Positions 52,644 through 64,000 are shown, numbered from the stretch's first letter. The stretch: DNA of 64,000 nt from Mesotaenium endlicherianum (GCA_009602735.1 WELA01013799.1:216758-280757); one strand, 5' to 3'. Notes: generated by a model from the sequence alone, not told the origin. Made by a program: numbers and translations.

Positions 52644-53924
52644 ATGGCCGATCCTCGAGACCAACAACAAGCTTTCGAAGGAAGCCCTTCCTCTCCAAGA
52701 CACCCTCCTCAAGCGCCGATGGGAGAGCCCACTCAAGAAAATCTGCAACAACAAGAAGCACCACAAGGAGGAGCACACCCTCCTCCAGCGCCGATGGGAG
52801 AGCCTACTCAAGGAAATCTGCGACAACAAGAAGCACCACAAGGAGAAGCACCGTCAAATCCCGTGGCAGCCGCTATAGCAAAGTTGACCCCACCACAAGG
52901 AGTTCCCGCAAATGAGTGGGCAGCCTTCCTAATGACCGTCCACAACCAAGTGGGCTTGGCCACCTATGAAGCAACCGTGCAAGCGTCAAGAGAAGCTATG
53001 GCTGCCATGGTTGCCCCTATTGCGAGCAATGCTCAAAATCCAGCCCCGGCTCAAGCGCCTCCACAAGAGCCAACGAGAGCAAGGAAACTCATCAAGCCCG
53101 GCAAACCCGACACTTTCAACCCCGGGAAAGGTGCCAACCTGAATTTATGGCTCTACCAAGTGGAGACGTACCTCGCATTCCTTGAAGTACCCGAGGAGGA
53201 CTACGTTCCCTATGCCGTTACCTTACTTAGAGGAGCAGCAACATCATGGTGGCGTAACTATCAAGCGCCTATCTATCAAGCTATGGCGCACCCCATGCTC
53301 GGCCAAGAGCCCCCACCATCATATGCAAGATGGGCAGATTTTCGTGAGGCCCTCAAGAAGCAATTCATGCCCATCAATGCGGAGAAGATTGCCCGAGGAA
53401 AGCTCCACCATCTCAAGCAAACGACGTCCGTTCAAGAGTATACATCCAGATTTCACGCCCTCACTCTTGAGATCCCCAACATGTCTCTCGAGGAGAAGAT
53501 TGACCGTTACATCTTTGGCCTCAAACCCAAGGTGGCAAAGGAAGTGGAGTTACGCGACTTGACGGACTTCTCAAAGATCATTGAAGTGGCCCAAAAGGTG
53601 GATACCTTGGATTTCAAGCACTCCGTGCCTTCATCTTCACGGGTACCGACGACGCGGGTGTACGCAGCCCCTTCCACATCCGAATCTGGACCCACACCCA
53701 TGGAAATCGGAGTTATTAAAAGGGACCCCGCGGCTGCCCGGAAGAGTGGAAGACCCTCCAATGACACTTATGATGCAAGAAACCAGCAAGGAGTGAAAGC
53801 AAGACTCTCCCCGGCTGAAAAAGAAGCTCTCATGACGGCTGGACTATGCTTTTATTGCAAGGAAAAGGGCCATCGTGCACTGTCATGCCCCAAAAAGTTG
53901 TCAAAAAATGGACAGCGCCGGTAG
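52644..53924 (+). CDS. Element H gag
   Basis: An open frame of 426 codons. It has a Pro/Gln-rich N-terminus with a duplicated unit (PAPMGEPTQ twice within residues 20-60) and a gag core (about 150-340: [48 protein letters not shown]). A CCHC knuckle [14 protein letters not shown] lies near the C-terminus. Pol begins in an overlapping frame from about 53846, consistent with the frameshift expression known in Ty3/gypsy. Confidence 0.85.
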   Translation: MADPRDQQQAFEGSPSSPRHPPQAPMGEPTQENLQQQEAPQGGAHPPPAPMGEPTQGNLRQQEAPQGEAPSNPVAAAIAKLTPPQGVPANEWAAFLMTVHNQVGLATYEATVQASREAMAAMVAPIASNAQNPAPAQAPPQEPTRARKLIKPGKPDTFNPGKGANLNLWLYQVETYLAFLEVPEEDYVPYAVTLLRGAATSWWRNYQAPIYQAMAHPMLGQEPPPSYARWADFREALKKQFMPINAEKIARGKLHHLKQTTSVQEYTSRFHALTLEIPNMSLEEKIDRYIFGLKPKVAKEVELRDLTDFSKIIEVAQKVDTLDFKHSVPSSSRVPTTRVYAAPSTSESGPTPMEIGVIKRDPAAARKSGRPSNDTYDARNQQGVKARLSPAEKEALMTAGLCFYCKEKGHRALSCPKKLSKNGQRR

Positions 53925-56900
53925 GCCAGGAGCCTACCACTCCAAGACCCACTTCACGAGAAGGCAAAAAGCCAAGTGAGGTGGAGACTCCCGTTGAAGA
54001 CGACGTTCCAGCCCCAATGAGTTTGAGAGGCTACCTTGGAGGAGAGAAGGTCCACATCTTGGTGGATAGCGGAGCTCAAGGCAACTTCATTGCTGCAGAT
54101 TTTGCCACCAAGCACGGTATTACTATGCGAACTCTTTACCACGACGAGGAGATTATGATGCCCGATGAATTCTCCTATGCTACCCCTTCCAAGAAGACGT
54201 ACCCCTTGGCACTCTCTATCAAGTCCTTCAAGGATAGAGTAGTGTTCTCCCCCATGCAATTGGGCAAGTACGACGTCATCCTAGGGACGCCTTGGTTGAC
54301 CAAGCACAACCCCCAAGTTGATTGGAGGACCGGTACTATCAAGATCAAGAATGACATCACTTCAAGAATCTGTATTTTGCGCGCAATCCAGAATATCCAG
54401 ACCCAAGACATCCAGAAGCCGGCACACGAGATACTATTGTCCGCCCTCCAACTCAAGAGACTTGTGAGGAAGGGACACGAGCTTCTTTTGGCCTTGATCA
54501 CGCCAAAAGACATCAAGAAAGACATCGAGAGTCAAGAAGGCAGCCCCGTTCCCAAGGAGATACAAGAAGTCTTAGAGGACTACAAAGAAGTGTTCTCCCC
54601 GGAATTGCCCGAGGGCCTACTTCCCAAAAGATTCGTAGACCACAAGATAGAGTTGGAGCCCGGAAGCAAGCCCATCTCTCGGCCTACGTTCAAAATGTCA
54701 TACACGGAGCTAGACGAAGTCAAGAAGCAAATCAAGGAGCTACTGGAGCATGGCTTTATTCGACCTAGCAAGTCGCCATTTGGAGCCCCGGTGCTATTTG
54801 TCAAGAAGAAAGATGGTACCTTGAGGATGTGTGTGGACTATCGCGCCCTCAACAAGATCACCATCAAGAATCGATACCCGCTGCCGCGCATGGATGAGCT
54901 CATGGACCGGCTGGTTGGAGCCAAGTACTTCACGAAGATTGACTTACGGAGCGGCTACCACCAGATTCGCATCGCAGAACCGGACATAGAGAAGACGGCA
55001 TTCAGGACAAGATATGGACATTTTGAGTTCATGGTCCTGCCATTTGGACTCACCAACGCGCCAGCAACTTTCATGACTATGATGAACACCATATTTCAGC
55101 CCATGTTGGACAGATTTGTGGTGGTATTCATCGATGACATCCTTATCTACAGCAAGACCCTTGAAGAGCATGCGAGACACTTGAAAGAAGTCCTCGAAGT
55201 ATTGAAGCAAAACAAGCTATTTGCGAAGGAGTCAAAGTGCGAGTTTGCCAAACAAGAAGTGGAGTTCCTAGGTCTCCACGTGACTGCTGATGGCATCAAG
55301 ATGGACCCCAAGAAGACCACGGTGGTGGAGGAATGGCCAACCCCCACGACCAAGAAAGAACTCCAGTCATTCTTGGGATTTGCCAATTGGTACAGAAAAT
55401 TCATCCAAGGCTTCTCGCACATAGCAGCCCCCCTGACAGATCTACTCAAGAAGGACAGGCTATATACATGGACCGAGAAAGAGGAAGAGGCATTTCAAGA
55501 GTTAAAGCGAAGATTGACCACATCCCCGGTGCTCACACTCCCAAGTCCAAACCCAGATTGGCCCTTCCACGTCATCACCGATGCATCTTCCTATGCAATA
55601 GGAGCAATCCTGCTTCAAGACCAAGGCAAGGGACTGCAGCCCATCGCCTACGAGTCAAGGAAGCTAAATCCAGCCGAGCAAAATTATACAACCACGGAGC
55701 GAGAGGCATTGGCGATTGTACATGCCTTGAAGGTTTGGCGCTGCTACGTTGAAGGACGCAAAGTACTGGTCACCACGGACCACGAGGCGTTAAAGCACCT
55801 CCAAACGCAGCCGTATCTCTCAAGGAGACAAGCAAGATGGAGCGGATACTTGCAACAATACAACATCACGATTCAGTACCAGCCCGGCAAGACAAACCCG
55901 GCTGACCCCCTCTCAAGACTGCAATTAAATGCAGTGATGGTATCCCTGAAGACAGATCTGGAAGCTCGATTTTCAGCCGCCTATGAAAGAGACCCTTACT
56001 ACAAGAACGGAGAAGCAGCCTTGGACCCATGCAAGAAGCAAGAAGGCAATTATTGGGTGAGGCAAGATACGGGCCAGAGATGTGTTCCTAATGACATAGA
56101 CCTCCGGCTCTTGCTTCTACGAGAAGCACACGACAACCCTCTTGGAGGACACTTTGGAATCCTAAGGACCACGGGCGTTCTAGCTAGGACTTATTGTTGG
56201 CCAGGCATGTCTAAGCAAGTCAAGGAGTACTGCAGGAGCTGTGACACATGCCAAAGAATCAAGCCATCATCGCAAAAGGCGGGAGGACTCCTCCAACCAC
56301 TACCAATCCCCGAAAGACAATGGACGGACATCTCAATGGACCTTATCGTGGACTTGCCCGTGACACCTCGAGGCCATAATGCAATACTCACGGCGGTGGA
56401 CAGACTTACCAAGATGGCTCATTTTATTCCCACGACGACTAAGGCTACAGCACCACAACTTGCAAGACTCATCTTTGACAACATCTTCCGACTCCATGGA
56501 CTACCATCAAGAATTGTGTCAGATAGAGATCCAAGATTCACAAGCCATTTCTGGAAAAATCTCTTCAAGAACTTGGGTACATCGCTGGATATGTCTACTG
56601 CCTACCACCCACAATCAGATGGGCAAACCGAGCGTATGAATCGTACCCTAAAGACCTCTCTAAAGGCCTACGTGTCTACCCTCGAGCAAGACTGGGACAT
56701 GTACTTGACCCCCCTCGAGTTTGCCTACAACAACACAGGCCTCTACCCAAGAGTCCCCATTCTTCCTCAACTATGGCTTCCATCCAACCACGCCGTTGAG
56801 CTTCACGGCTGGCCATGATGAAGTACCTGCAGCAACAAATTTTATGGAGACATTAGAAGCGGCCTTTACAACAGCGAAGAAAGCTCTACAACAAGCGCAA

Positions 56901-57602
56901 GATGCTCAAGCAAGAGTGGCAAACAGGTCCAGAAGAGAAATTACGTACAAAGTGGGTGACAACGTGTTACTATCATCCAAAAATATTTCCCTGCACAACA
57001 GGCCTGCCGGCAGCAAGTTCTCTCCCAAGTATTTGGGATCCTTCAAGATTATCCAGCAAGTCAACCCCGTTGCTTTCAAGCTAGAACTTCCCCAGACTAT
57101 GCACATCGACCCCGTATTCCACGCTTCCCTCTTCAAGCCATATGTGCAACCCGACAACAAGTTCCCAGGACGTGTGACAACCCCACCAGTCCCAACAATA
57201 GTGGATGATCATTTGGAGTACGAAGTGGAAGACATAGTGGCTATGAGAAATTTCAGGAGACAGCAGCAATACTTGATCAAGTGGAAAGGATATCCAGATT
57301 TGGAGAATAGTTGGGTGGCGGCGCACTACCTTGACAAAGTTCAGAGAAGGTTGAAGCGCTTCCATGCCACCAATCTTGGACCAGCCCCAAGTCTCTCTAC
57401 TAGAAGCCCAAAGACTTCAGCCTGCCACCATCAAGAAGCAGCAGAAGACCCCTTGGAGGCAGCCTGCAAGAACAAGAAAGAGGAAAAATTGACATTAGAC
57501 ACTCTTCTCTTCTCGCAATTTTTGGACAGAAAACTAAAACTGCTACTGGTGATAGGTCTTTGCATAATAAATTCTGAAAATTTACCTGGCTGTATTCCAT
57601 GA
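53846..57602 (+). CDS. Element H pol: protease, RT, RNase H, integrase, chromodomain
   Basis: Two overlapping open stretches cover the region. In order: protease ([20 protein letters not shown]), reverse transcriptase ([34 protein letters not shown]) and RNase H ([37 protein letters not shown]). The integrase has a zinc motif ending [11 protein letters not shown], a core with [23 protein letters not shown] and [13 protein letters not shown], and a GPF/Y-like module. The chromodomain ([33 protein letters not shown]) is the last domain, as in plant chromoviruses, where it directs integration to particular chromatin. Confidence 0.85.
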
Positions 57603-58261
57603 GTAGTCGGTCATTAAGAGTCCAAGTTTGCTCAATTTGGAGCACTGGTGAGAGAGATATGATGCTCTAAGCAGAAGGGGATCAGGCTGCTGGCGTTGTT
57701 AGGGCAGAATAGACCTTCTGACATTGTGCCCTCCCCTGAACTTGGAATGCTCTGAAACTCAAGATTCTGGTAGAACATCTTACAACGCCCAGTTTGAAAC
57801 TTAGTTTGCAGAATTTGGAGAAGTATTAAAGGACTTAAGAATTTTAGAAGTTTCTGCACAGATTTGGAGGAGTGCCTACTCTCTCAGCTCTCAACGACAC
57901 TCCAAAAATTAGAATGCTCTCAAATTTGGTGACCCGGTTGAATTCGCTGACGCGGTCTGTCTGGCACTTGAATTTTTTGATTTAGAGCAGTTCTGTGGAC
58001 GCTATGAATTTTTGAATTTGTGGCAGATTCTGGGCCAACTTGTACAATTTTCTTTATCATCAAGGAGTAGGCTAGCCAATAAGGTCACACCACCCACGAC
58101 CTTGCCTAGTCCACCTTACATGTGTAGCAGCTGACTTGATGCCTTGGACTAATCCTCTTCAAATGTGTGGCATCTGACTTGAAGCTGTTGACTAGTCTGC
58201 ATCACATGTGTAAGACCTTACTTGACGCGCCGAGACGTCGCTTTTTGTGTCGAGGGGGTGA
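57603..58261 (+). other. Element H 3' untranslated region
   Basis: About 650 bases between pol and the 3' LTR without a coding frame. It ends at GTCGAGGGGGTGA, a weak polypurine tract. The same region is partly present in element E. Confidence 0.6.
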
Positions 58262-58759
58262 TGTAGTGATTTGAGTTATTATATAGTAGTTTGCATATAT
58301 AATTTAATGTTTTCACATATATTTTGAGTAGTATTGTGTGGATTCAAGTGTGAATAGGTACTCTAGTAACTTGGTTCATGTCTTTTGAACCTTCCAAGGC
58401 ATTTTCGAAGTTAGAGGAAAGACCTAGAAGAACTCCACGTGGCAAAAGTCAAATGTGCCATTTTTAGGTCAAAAGGACATGTGTACATTATTCTAGAAAG
58501 AGGTGGCAAGTTTTGGGATGTGTTGGGTGCCAACACATCAACATACACCTTCCTAGAAATTACTTATGTAGCAAGTATATAAACAAGAGCTAGAAAGACA
58601 TGGGAGAATCACTCTTGTAGTTGCCAAATTCCAGAAATATATTAACTATCAAGAAGCCATCTCTCTTTCAAGAAGCTACCACTTGTGTTCAAAGATCCTT
58701 GTCTTGAATAGATAAAGTATTTTATTTCACTAAGTACTTCATCTATTTGTTTCACTACA
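58262..58759 (+). repeat. 3' LTR of element H
   Basis: A 498-bp LTR, TGTAGTGATTTG...TTTCACTACA. Confidence 0.9.
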
Positions 58760-59340
58760 AAGATAGAGAGGCAACAGAAGGCCGAAGAGGAACAGCGCAG
58801 GCTGCACAAGAGTTACTAATACACGATAGTGGGTAAGAGCTTTGATCTCTTGAAGGAGGCATTTAAGTATGTTCACCAGATCAAGAGAACAATCCAACAG
58901 GCGGTCCTACAAAGAGAAGGGGAGGAAGCCCTGGACAAGTAATTGGGACTAACATTGGTGTCGTCTTGTATGAGGACTATGCCAGGATGGTGGGTTATAT
59001 TGCCAAAGAGGCCAGAACAGTGGCCAATCCTTTGTGAGGACTCAGCAGTTCCAGTGCTAGGAATAGTGGGATCCCAGAGACTCATTGGGAGGATTTGGAT
59101 GCAACCAGATAACTTAATGATGCAATACCTCATAATAGGTTTAAGCCCTTGTGTAACAAAATATAGAGGAGGAGTTGGGAGTTCTTAGGCTGGGAGACCA
59201 GTCAGTTGATGTTCTCCGCCCATTAGTATCCCTGCACGTTGAAGAGAAGGGACCCTGCTTTCTTCCAGCAGCCTACAAACTGGCACTGGATGACCATGAT
59301 TATCAAGGATAAAGAGAATGCTAGAGCTAAGGAGGAGGAC
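58760..59340 (+). CDS. Element G third ORF, distal part, broken
   Basis: Same-strand homology to the conserved domain of the third ORF: SFDLLKEAFKYVHQIK, YEDYARMVGYIAKEA-like sequence, then FFQQPTNWHWMTMIIKDKEN. It lies just after element H and runs into the partial LTR. Several breaks are present. Confidence 0.6.
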
Positions 59341-59346
59341 TTTCAT

Positions 59347-59618
59347 GTAAACGAGGCCAACTCTCTGTATAGACTATTGAGAGAAAATCTGAATCCAAGG
59401 TTGCAAGTCTTTACACGAACTGCTTATTAACCTTGCTTATATATGAGTTTACTGAGTGCATGATGCTTGTTACTTGCATTTGACTTATGATTATTGCTTA
59501 CGCTAGTTGTGTAGTATTTTGCTGGTTAATAAGTTATCCAAAAAATACCATAAATTACTTGCTGATACAAATATCTTTTATGTATCATTAGTCGCTTACT
59601 GATAAGTCGATTCATTCA
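59347..59618 (+). repeat. Partial 3' LTR of element G
   Basis: It matches the R-U5 half of family-1 LTRs, ending AAGTCGATTCATTCA. Confidence 0.7.
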
Positions 59619-60066
59619 CCCAGTCCCAACTTTTAAACTTGATAGATCGAATCTACGGTTACAATGTTATCAAGACAATGTAAGCATCATCTACATGGTT
59701 TGGTTGACAACAATGGGTGGCATTGTCGTGTAGTCTACGGTTTTGTACCATATCCTCGACAATCATTAAATACATAGTCATATGTGGCGTTTGACAGGCA
59801 AAGTCTCTTTCCTCAATCCCAAGAAGGTGCAATGCCAGAATTGCTAAGATTCATTGGGATTCCGCATTTTTCTTTAGCCCCAAGGCAAACCCAATAGGTG
59901 CCAGTGCACCCCTTGAAGTAAGTACGTTGGTGGATCAGACATGTGCCAGTTGCACTAATCGCGAAATGTCACAAAATTTTGCACAAGTCCTCTTTATGCC
60001 TGCACGCCGTGCGCAAATCTTGCTCGGTTTCACCTCATTCATGCTTTCCACTATTTTTGCGTGCAA
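59619..60066. other. No feature seen
   Basis: Sequence between element G and the first element-I type LTR. No ORF or repeat is supported. Confidence 0.3.
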
Positions 60067-60366
60067 TGTCGTGCCTAACAGTGTCAACTCGGCCCGTGCG
60101 TAGCCTTCCAGCACGTGTGCCTTCGGCCTGGTTGATGTGTCGGTGGCCCTCCTCACGTGTGGCAGACATGGTCGATCGACCTTTGCACGTGTGTCGGTGA
60201 CAAGCCTTATCAGGGTTAACCCATCCCTGGGTTCCTGAGCTTGCACCATGCAGCCTTGACCAACACTCAGGGTGACGTTCTCTGTCACCCGGCTCTCACC
60301 ATCTGCTTATCCTAAGACTTTAGCAGAAAATTTAAAAATACTTGCCTTGCCTTAATTCCTCTTACA
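60067..60366 (-). repeat. LTR copy of the element I family
   Basis: A 300-bp sequence (minus strand TGTAAGAGGAATTAAGG...GCACGACA) that matches 61602-61904 closely. No polypurine tract or primer site adjoins it and no target duplication was found, so it is a solo or fragmentary LTR. Confidence 0.6.
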
Positions 60367-61601
60367 AGGACGGAAGTCTCTTACTTCCACATAGGCTTTA
60401 TGCCTTAAGGTTCTTGGATTCACAGGTGAGCAAATTGTAGTTTGCAGAAATCACACTCTAAGCAGCTTGACATGCACCATCAGATTCAAAGAAAATTTCC
60501 CTTCAGGCTTTCGCTTAACTTCCACAAGTCAGCTTACAAAACTCTGAAACTACGTCTATGCTGGCCTGGGTCAAGCTCTTCACTAAACACCGCGCCTTAA
60601 CAGCTCTTCACTGCCAGGCTGGGCTCACTCAGTTTTTCACTGAGAGCTTTATCTGTCAATACTACTCTCTCTCTTCGAGATGCGAATGCGACTTCTGAGA
60701 ACTTGGAAATCAACACACAACTCACCATTTAAAGGCTGCTTCACACACACACTCGTGGCGTTCGGCCGACTCTGTGCTAATCTCCTAGCAGATTCTATTT
60801 TGCAGTTCTCCTTCTTTAACCGTGAGATTCCCTCTTGGGAACTCCTACAATCCTAACTTATCTATGATACACAGAAGAATCTTCGGTGTCGTCAGAAGCG
60901 TGGGGCTTTGGCCCTCCAGTGGCCTTGGGAACTCCTTCTTCTTCTTCGCGCCCTTCTTCTCTTTCCTTCTGCCTCTTGGCAAAGGTGCGTGAGAGTGAAT
61001 GACATGTCTCAGGCAAGATTCGTGCCTTTCACAGGCACCACACAGCGTCATCTTTTGAGAATGCCGTGCTTAGTCACACAACTTAGCTGCATGTCGCCTC
61101 TGCNTTCTGCCTAGCCATGCTCAACTCAACTTGTAGTCATTCAGCATGCATGCACACCTTGTGACTGTCGCGCGTGACTGCTTAGCTTCTCAGCTGGCAG
61201 TCGCGCCTAATTGGCTCATGGCTAAGAATTCCTGAGCGGCGTGCAAGCAAATGCCATTTGCTCAAGTTTTCCCAACCGGGCGGCCGTAACCTATCTTGGC
61301 ATTGCAGCCATGACCCGGCTTAATCTGCCAGTCACACAGTACCTGACCTGGTACTTGCTGGGCGGCTCATTGCTGATCCCCAGCTCCTAGCCTCGCGGCT
61401 GTCTTGTCAAAACCTCCCCCCATCCCTGGGTGTGGGGCACACTGACATTGACCCTTTGCCAGTGGTCTTGACGCCGCCATAACCGCTGACTGCGATGTAA
61501 TAAGTCAAGTGGTCGGTGAGTCAATGTTAACTTTCAGCACTAGGTGGTCGTAGCTTGCGTTGCGCGTGCGACACCGTCAAACGGGTGATAGTCGCGACAG
61601 C
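60367..61601. other. About 1.2 kb without a gene between two LTR copies
   Basis: No coding frame or known domain. One N at 61104. The stretch may be part of the older locus into which element I inserted. Confidence 0.35.
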
Positions 61602-61904
61602 TGTCGTGCCTAACAGTGTCGGTCCCTCGGCACGTGCGTAGCTTTCCAGCACGTGTGCCCTCAACCTGGTTGATGTGTCGGTGGCCCTCCTCACGTGTGG
61701 CAGACATGGTCGGTTGACCTTTGCACGTGTGTCAATGACAAGCCTTACCATGGTTAACCCATCCCTGGGTTCCTGGACTTGCACCATGCAGCCTTGTCCA
61801 ACACTCAGGGTGACGTTCTCTGTCACCCGGCTCTCACCAGCTGCTTATCCTAAGACTTTAGCGGAAAATTTAAAAATACTTGCCTTGCCTTAATTCCTCT
61901 TACA
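61602..61904 (-). repeat. 3' LTR of element I
   Basis: It begins TGTAAGAGGAATTAAGG on minus, right after the polypurine tract AAAGGGAGGGG (61905-61915). Confidence 0.7.
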
Positions 61905-61951
61905 CCCCTCCCTTTCAACTGTGGCGTCCCTGCCTTTCCTGCTGAAAGCTA

Positions 61952-63391
61952 TTATTTTCCAGCCTTGCGGCTAGGGGTTTTAGGAAGGCAATCAGGACAT
62001 TCCCACCGTCCTGCCATAATTTCTTCCTCGCCAATGCAGAAAGTGTGCCAACGGGCACCACACTTGTCGCAAGTTACCATTGCTTCCTGATCGTCCAGCA
62101 CTTTGCAGCTGGCACAAGGCGTGGCCGGCACCAATTCCTCGGGCACAACCCTAACTGTGGGATCAATATTCGGCAAATGGCATAGCGAGCAATTCTGCAC
62201 GTGGTCTCTCATGGTATTACCATCAGAACCTTCCAGTTCTAACACACCATTGTCAAACGTATGTTTCACGCGCAAGATCACTGCACCTGAACTGGTGTCG
62301 ATGGTGGTCTTGGTCTGGCGCTTGCGGTAGACAAAATCTCCTTCTTGACTCCGCGTCATCTGCAGGCGGTAGCTCTCGTCTCGCGTCCTGGCGTAACGTT
62401 GCGTATCTCTTTTCTGTGCAATTTTCAGATTGTCTAGTGCAGCCGGTATCATGCGCTCAAATAACGCCTTACGGTGCACCATCACTTTTAACAGTTCATC
62501 AGGGCTGTCCAGGTTTTTCACCTGTTCAATCTCCTGCTTGATGCTGCTGGGCACTACTGGACTTCTGCCAAACAGTATCTGATATGGCGAGTAATTTGCC
62601 AAGGCAGCCTGCTTGCTAAATCTGTAACCCATAACCAGCCATGGCAGGGCTAGATCCCAGTCACGCTTGTCATGCTCAAGGCAAAACTTGCGCAAAGCAG
62701 ACTTAATGGTTTGCACCATCCTTTCTGCCAGACCATCTGCTTGCGGATGATCTCTAGACGTAGTGCGATGATCGATGAAGCATCTGTCCAAGAGTTTCTG
62801 AAAAGACCCTTGGAACTCAGACCCTTGGTCTGTCAGCACTTCTGCTGGAGCTCCATGACGCACAATCACACCATTGAGGAACGCTTCCGCGGTCCCTAGA
62901 CTCTCCTTAGCAGTCAGAGGGACAACCTCTATCCACTTAGAGAAATGCTCAATCATGACCATGATATACTTGTTACCTCGCTTAGACAGCGGTAGCTCAC
63001 CTGCGAGATCGCAGCTCCAGCGGTAGCCTAGGCCCATGATTGGCAAAGGTTGCAAGTGTGGATGTTGCTGTGTAAAACCAGCCTTGACGCGATCACAGCT
63101 TTGGCAGGCCTTGATCACATCTTCACACTGCTGCTTCATGCCCCTCCACCAGTAAGACAGCTCCAAAAGACTATATGTCTTCTTGACACCATAGTGTCCA
63201 GTGTTCTCGTGCATTTCCTGCACAAGAGCTCGTCTCCTGATGGGTTCTGGCACTAACTTCTCCTGACCAGTTTCTTCAATTTTGAAGAGGTTGTTGCATT
63301 TCCAGCAAAACCTTTTAGCTCGATGGTTTACCTGGTCCTTCTCCTTCACTGATAGTCCTTCCAAGTGAGTTCCCGTCTTCAGCCAGTGCAT
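61952..63391 (-). CDS. Element I integrase with C-terminal PHD finger
   Basis: An open stretch of 479 codons. Residues about 60-105 form the zinc-binding N-domain (HENTGHYGVKKTYSLLELSY ending CQSCDRVK). About 130-290 is the catalytic core with the three acidic sites (SCDLAGEL, VLTDQGSEFQ, QADGLAERM). About 360-410 is an SH3-like C-domain (GDFVYRKRQT). Residues 426-468 are a full C4HC3 PHD finger: CASC, CDKC, HTFC and CPDC with the Trp typical of the fold (GRWECPDC). There is no chromodomain. In other proteins PHD fingers read histone H3 tails, so this one may steer integration to marked chromatin. Confidence 0.8.
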   Translation of the reverse strand: MHWLKTGTHLEGLSVKEKDQVNHRAKRFCWKCNNLFKIEETGQEKLVPEPIRRRALVQEMHENTGHYGVKKTYSLLELSYWWRGMKQQCEDVIKACQSCDRVKAGFTQQHPHLQPLPIMGLGYRWSCDLAGELPLSKRGNKYIMVMIEHFSKWIEVVPLTAKESLGTAEAFLNGVIVRHGAPAEVLTDQGSEFQGSFQKLLDRCFIDHRTTSRDHPQADGLAERMVQTIKSALRKFCLEHDKRDWDLALPWLVMGYRFSKQAALANYSPYQILFGRSPVVPSSIKQEIEQVKNLDSPDELLKVMVHRKALFERMIPAALDNLKIAQKRDTQRYARTRDESYRLQMTRSQEGDFVYRKRQTKTTIDTSSGAVILRVKHTFDNGVLELEGSDGNTMRDHVQNCSLCHLPNIDPTVRVVPEELVPATPCASCKVLDDQEAMVTCDKCGARWHTFCIGEEEIMAGRWECPDCLPKTPSRKAGK

Positions 63392-63406
63392 AGTAGCTTG
63401 ATCTTT

Positions 63407-64000
63407 CTAGATCTCTGGACTGAACAGGGGTAGAGGCTCAGCTTCACCTGATGCTACTATTCCAGCCATTTCGGCTAGGCAAGCCACCAACTCTGCTGGG
63501 CTGCTCGGGTCTTCGTCCTCTCGAGCTCCTGTTCTGTCGTCTGAAGATGGGTCTGGGTTCCTGCTGAGTCCATCGGCGTCGTTGTTGAGCACTCCTGCTC
63601 TGTGCACCACCGTCATTTGGTACTCTTGCAGCTTAAGAGCCCAGCGAGCCAACTTACCAGTGAGGTCTCCATTCTTCATCAGCCATAGTAATGGTGAGTG
63701 ATCCGTGATCAGCGTGAAGGGTCTTCCCCACAGATACTCTCTGAAGTGTGTGACAGCCCAAACCACTGCCAGCAGCTCTCCTTCGTAGGACGAGTAGTTG
63801 CTCTCCGCTCGATTGTTAGAGCGTGAGGCATAGGCAATGACATACTCCTCTCTAGGGCTTGCGGCCTGAGTGAGTACTGCGCCAATTCCCACACGACTCC
63901 AGTCAGTGTGCAGATTGAACGGCTTGGAGTAGTCAGGCGTTCGCAAGACTGGGGCTGTTACCAGCCGCTCCTTAAGCTCGTTCATGGCTTTCTCCTGAGC
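63407..64000 (-). CDS. Element I RT-RNase H region
   Basis: The minus strand from the right edge reads FNLHTDWSRVGIGAVLTQ, then SSYEGELLAVVWAVTHFREY, then TLITDHSPLLWLMKN and DADGLSR. This is the RNase H domain with its tether from the reverse transcriptase. It is adjacent to and in the same order as the integrase. Confidence 0.8.
   Translation of the reverse strand, partial: AQEKAMNELKERLVTAPVLRTPDYSKPFNLHTDWSRVGIGAVLTQAASPREEYVIAYASRSNNRAESNYSSYEGELLAVVWAVTHFREYLWGRPFTLITDHSPLLWLMKNGDLTGKLARWALKLQEYQMTVVHRAGVLNNDADGLSRNPDPSSDDRTGAREDEDPSSPAELVACLAEMAGIVASGEAEPLPLFSPEI

Larger units (their letters stand above)
52105..58759 (+). mobile_element. Element H: nearly whole family-2 Ty3/gypsy chromovirus
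   Basis: LTRs 52105-52606 and 58262-58759 (a few percent apart by eye), primer site, gag, pol with chromodomain, and a 3' untranslated stretch of about 650 bp. Flanks GAGAT (left) and AAGAT (right) share AGAT, a likely target duplication. It lies inside the third ORF of element G. It looks close to whole, with about one break in pol. Confidence 0.9.
48355..59618 (+). mobile_element. Element G: old family-1 Ty3/gypsy copy holding element H
   Basis: Pol 48382-51530, third ORF from 51838, element H at 52105-58759, distal third-ORF sequence 58760-59340 and a partial 3' LTR 59347-59618. No gag or 5' LTR is seen. It is heavily decayed, with more than ten breaks, and is the oldest family-1 copy in the window. 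Confidence 0.8.
61602..64000 (-). mobile_element. Element I: Ty3/gypsy with PHD-finger integrase, runs off the right edge
   Basis: From left to right, i.e. from its 3' end: 3' LTR 61602-61904 (about 300 bp), polypurine tract 61905-61915, integrase with PHD finger 61952-63391 and RNase H 63407 to the edge. The 5' half lies outside the window. The copy has at least one break. Confidence 0.8.

Overview
This is a eukaryotic nuclear window made of host gene fragments on the left (about 1-13 kb) and a thick pile of LTR retrotransposons on the right (about 14-64 kb). The retroelements are Ty3/gypsy chromoviruses with a plant-type initiator-Met tRNA primer site (TGGTATCGGAGC). The host exons have GT-AG introns and high GC at third codon positions. 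A charophyte green alga such as Chara fits best, but this is inference from element style and gene texture, not a database match.

Host part. A terminal exon on + (360-501) is followed by a poly(A) signal. Facing it is a multi-exon minus-strand gene (about 8061 to 1940) encoding an IQ-motif protein with a poly-Gln run and a long Ser-rich repeat tail. At 9449-11383 lie two nested Tourist/Harbinger-like elements with TTA target duplications, carrying a solo LTR. Then come two exon-like blocks on - (11939-12336), an LTR scrap, and a terminal exon on + coding a LysM domain (12628-12822).

Retroelement part. Three main LTR families are present. Family 1 (LTR TGTAATGAATCAG...ATTCATTTCA, about 710-750 bp) has gag, a chromodomain pol and a third ORF in the env position; copies are A (14482-17031), F (17032-21489, minus), C (24012-40572, plus), B (30654-39493, minus) and G (48355-59618, plus). 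Family 2 (LTR TGTAGTGATTTG...CACTACA, about 500 bp) is seen in E (21490-23318), H (52105-58759, nearly whole) and a solo LTR (10407-10911). Element D (23319-47555, minus) is an older chromovirus. Element I (61602 to the right edge, minus) carries an integrase that ends in a PHD finger. Two further solo LTRs (17806-18506 and 44334-45647) have perfect 5-bp target duplications.

The insertions are nested: B lies in C, C lies in D, and H lies in G. C is flanked by an exceptional 117-bp direct repeat of D. The most interesting item is the family-1 third ORF. It combines a coiled coil, a conserved unknown domain and an Arg-Ser tail. Four separate copies all keep a splice-acceptor-like AG directly before G-ATG, which suggests a spliced, env-like mode of expression for a protein that does not look like an envelope.

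The assembly has one 208-N gap (34670-34877) and three single Ns; two of the single Ns are flanked by short duplicated sequence typical of contig joining.
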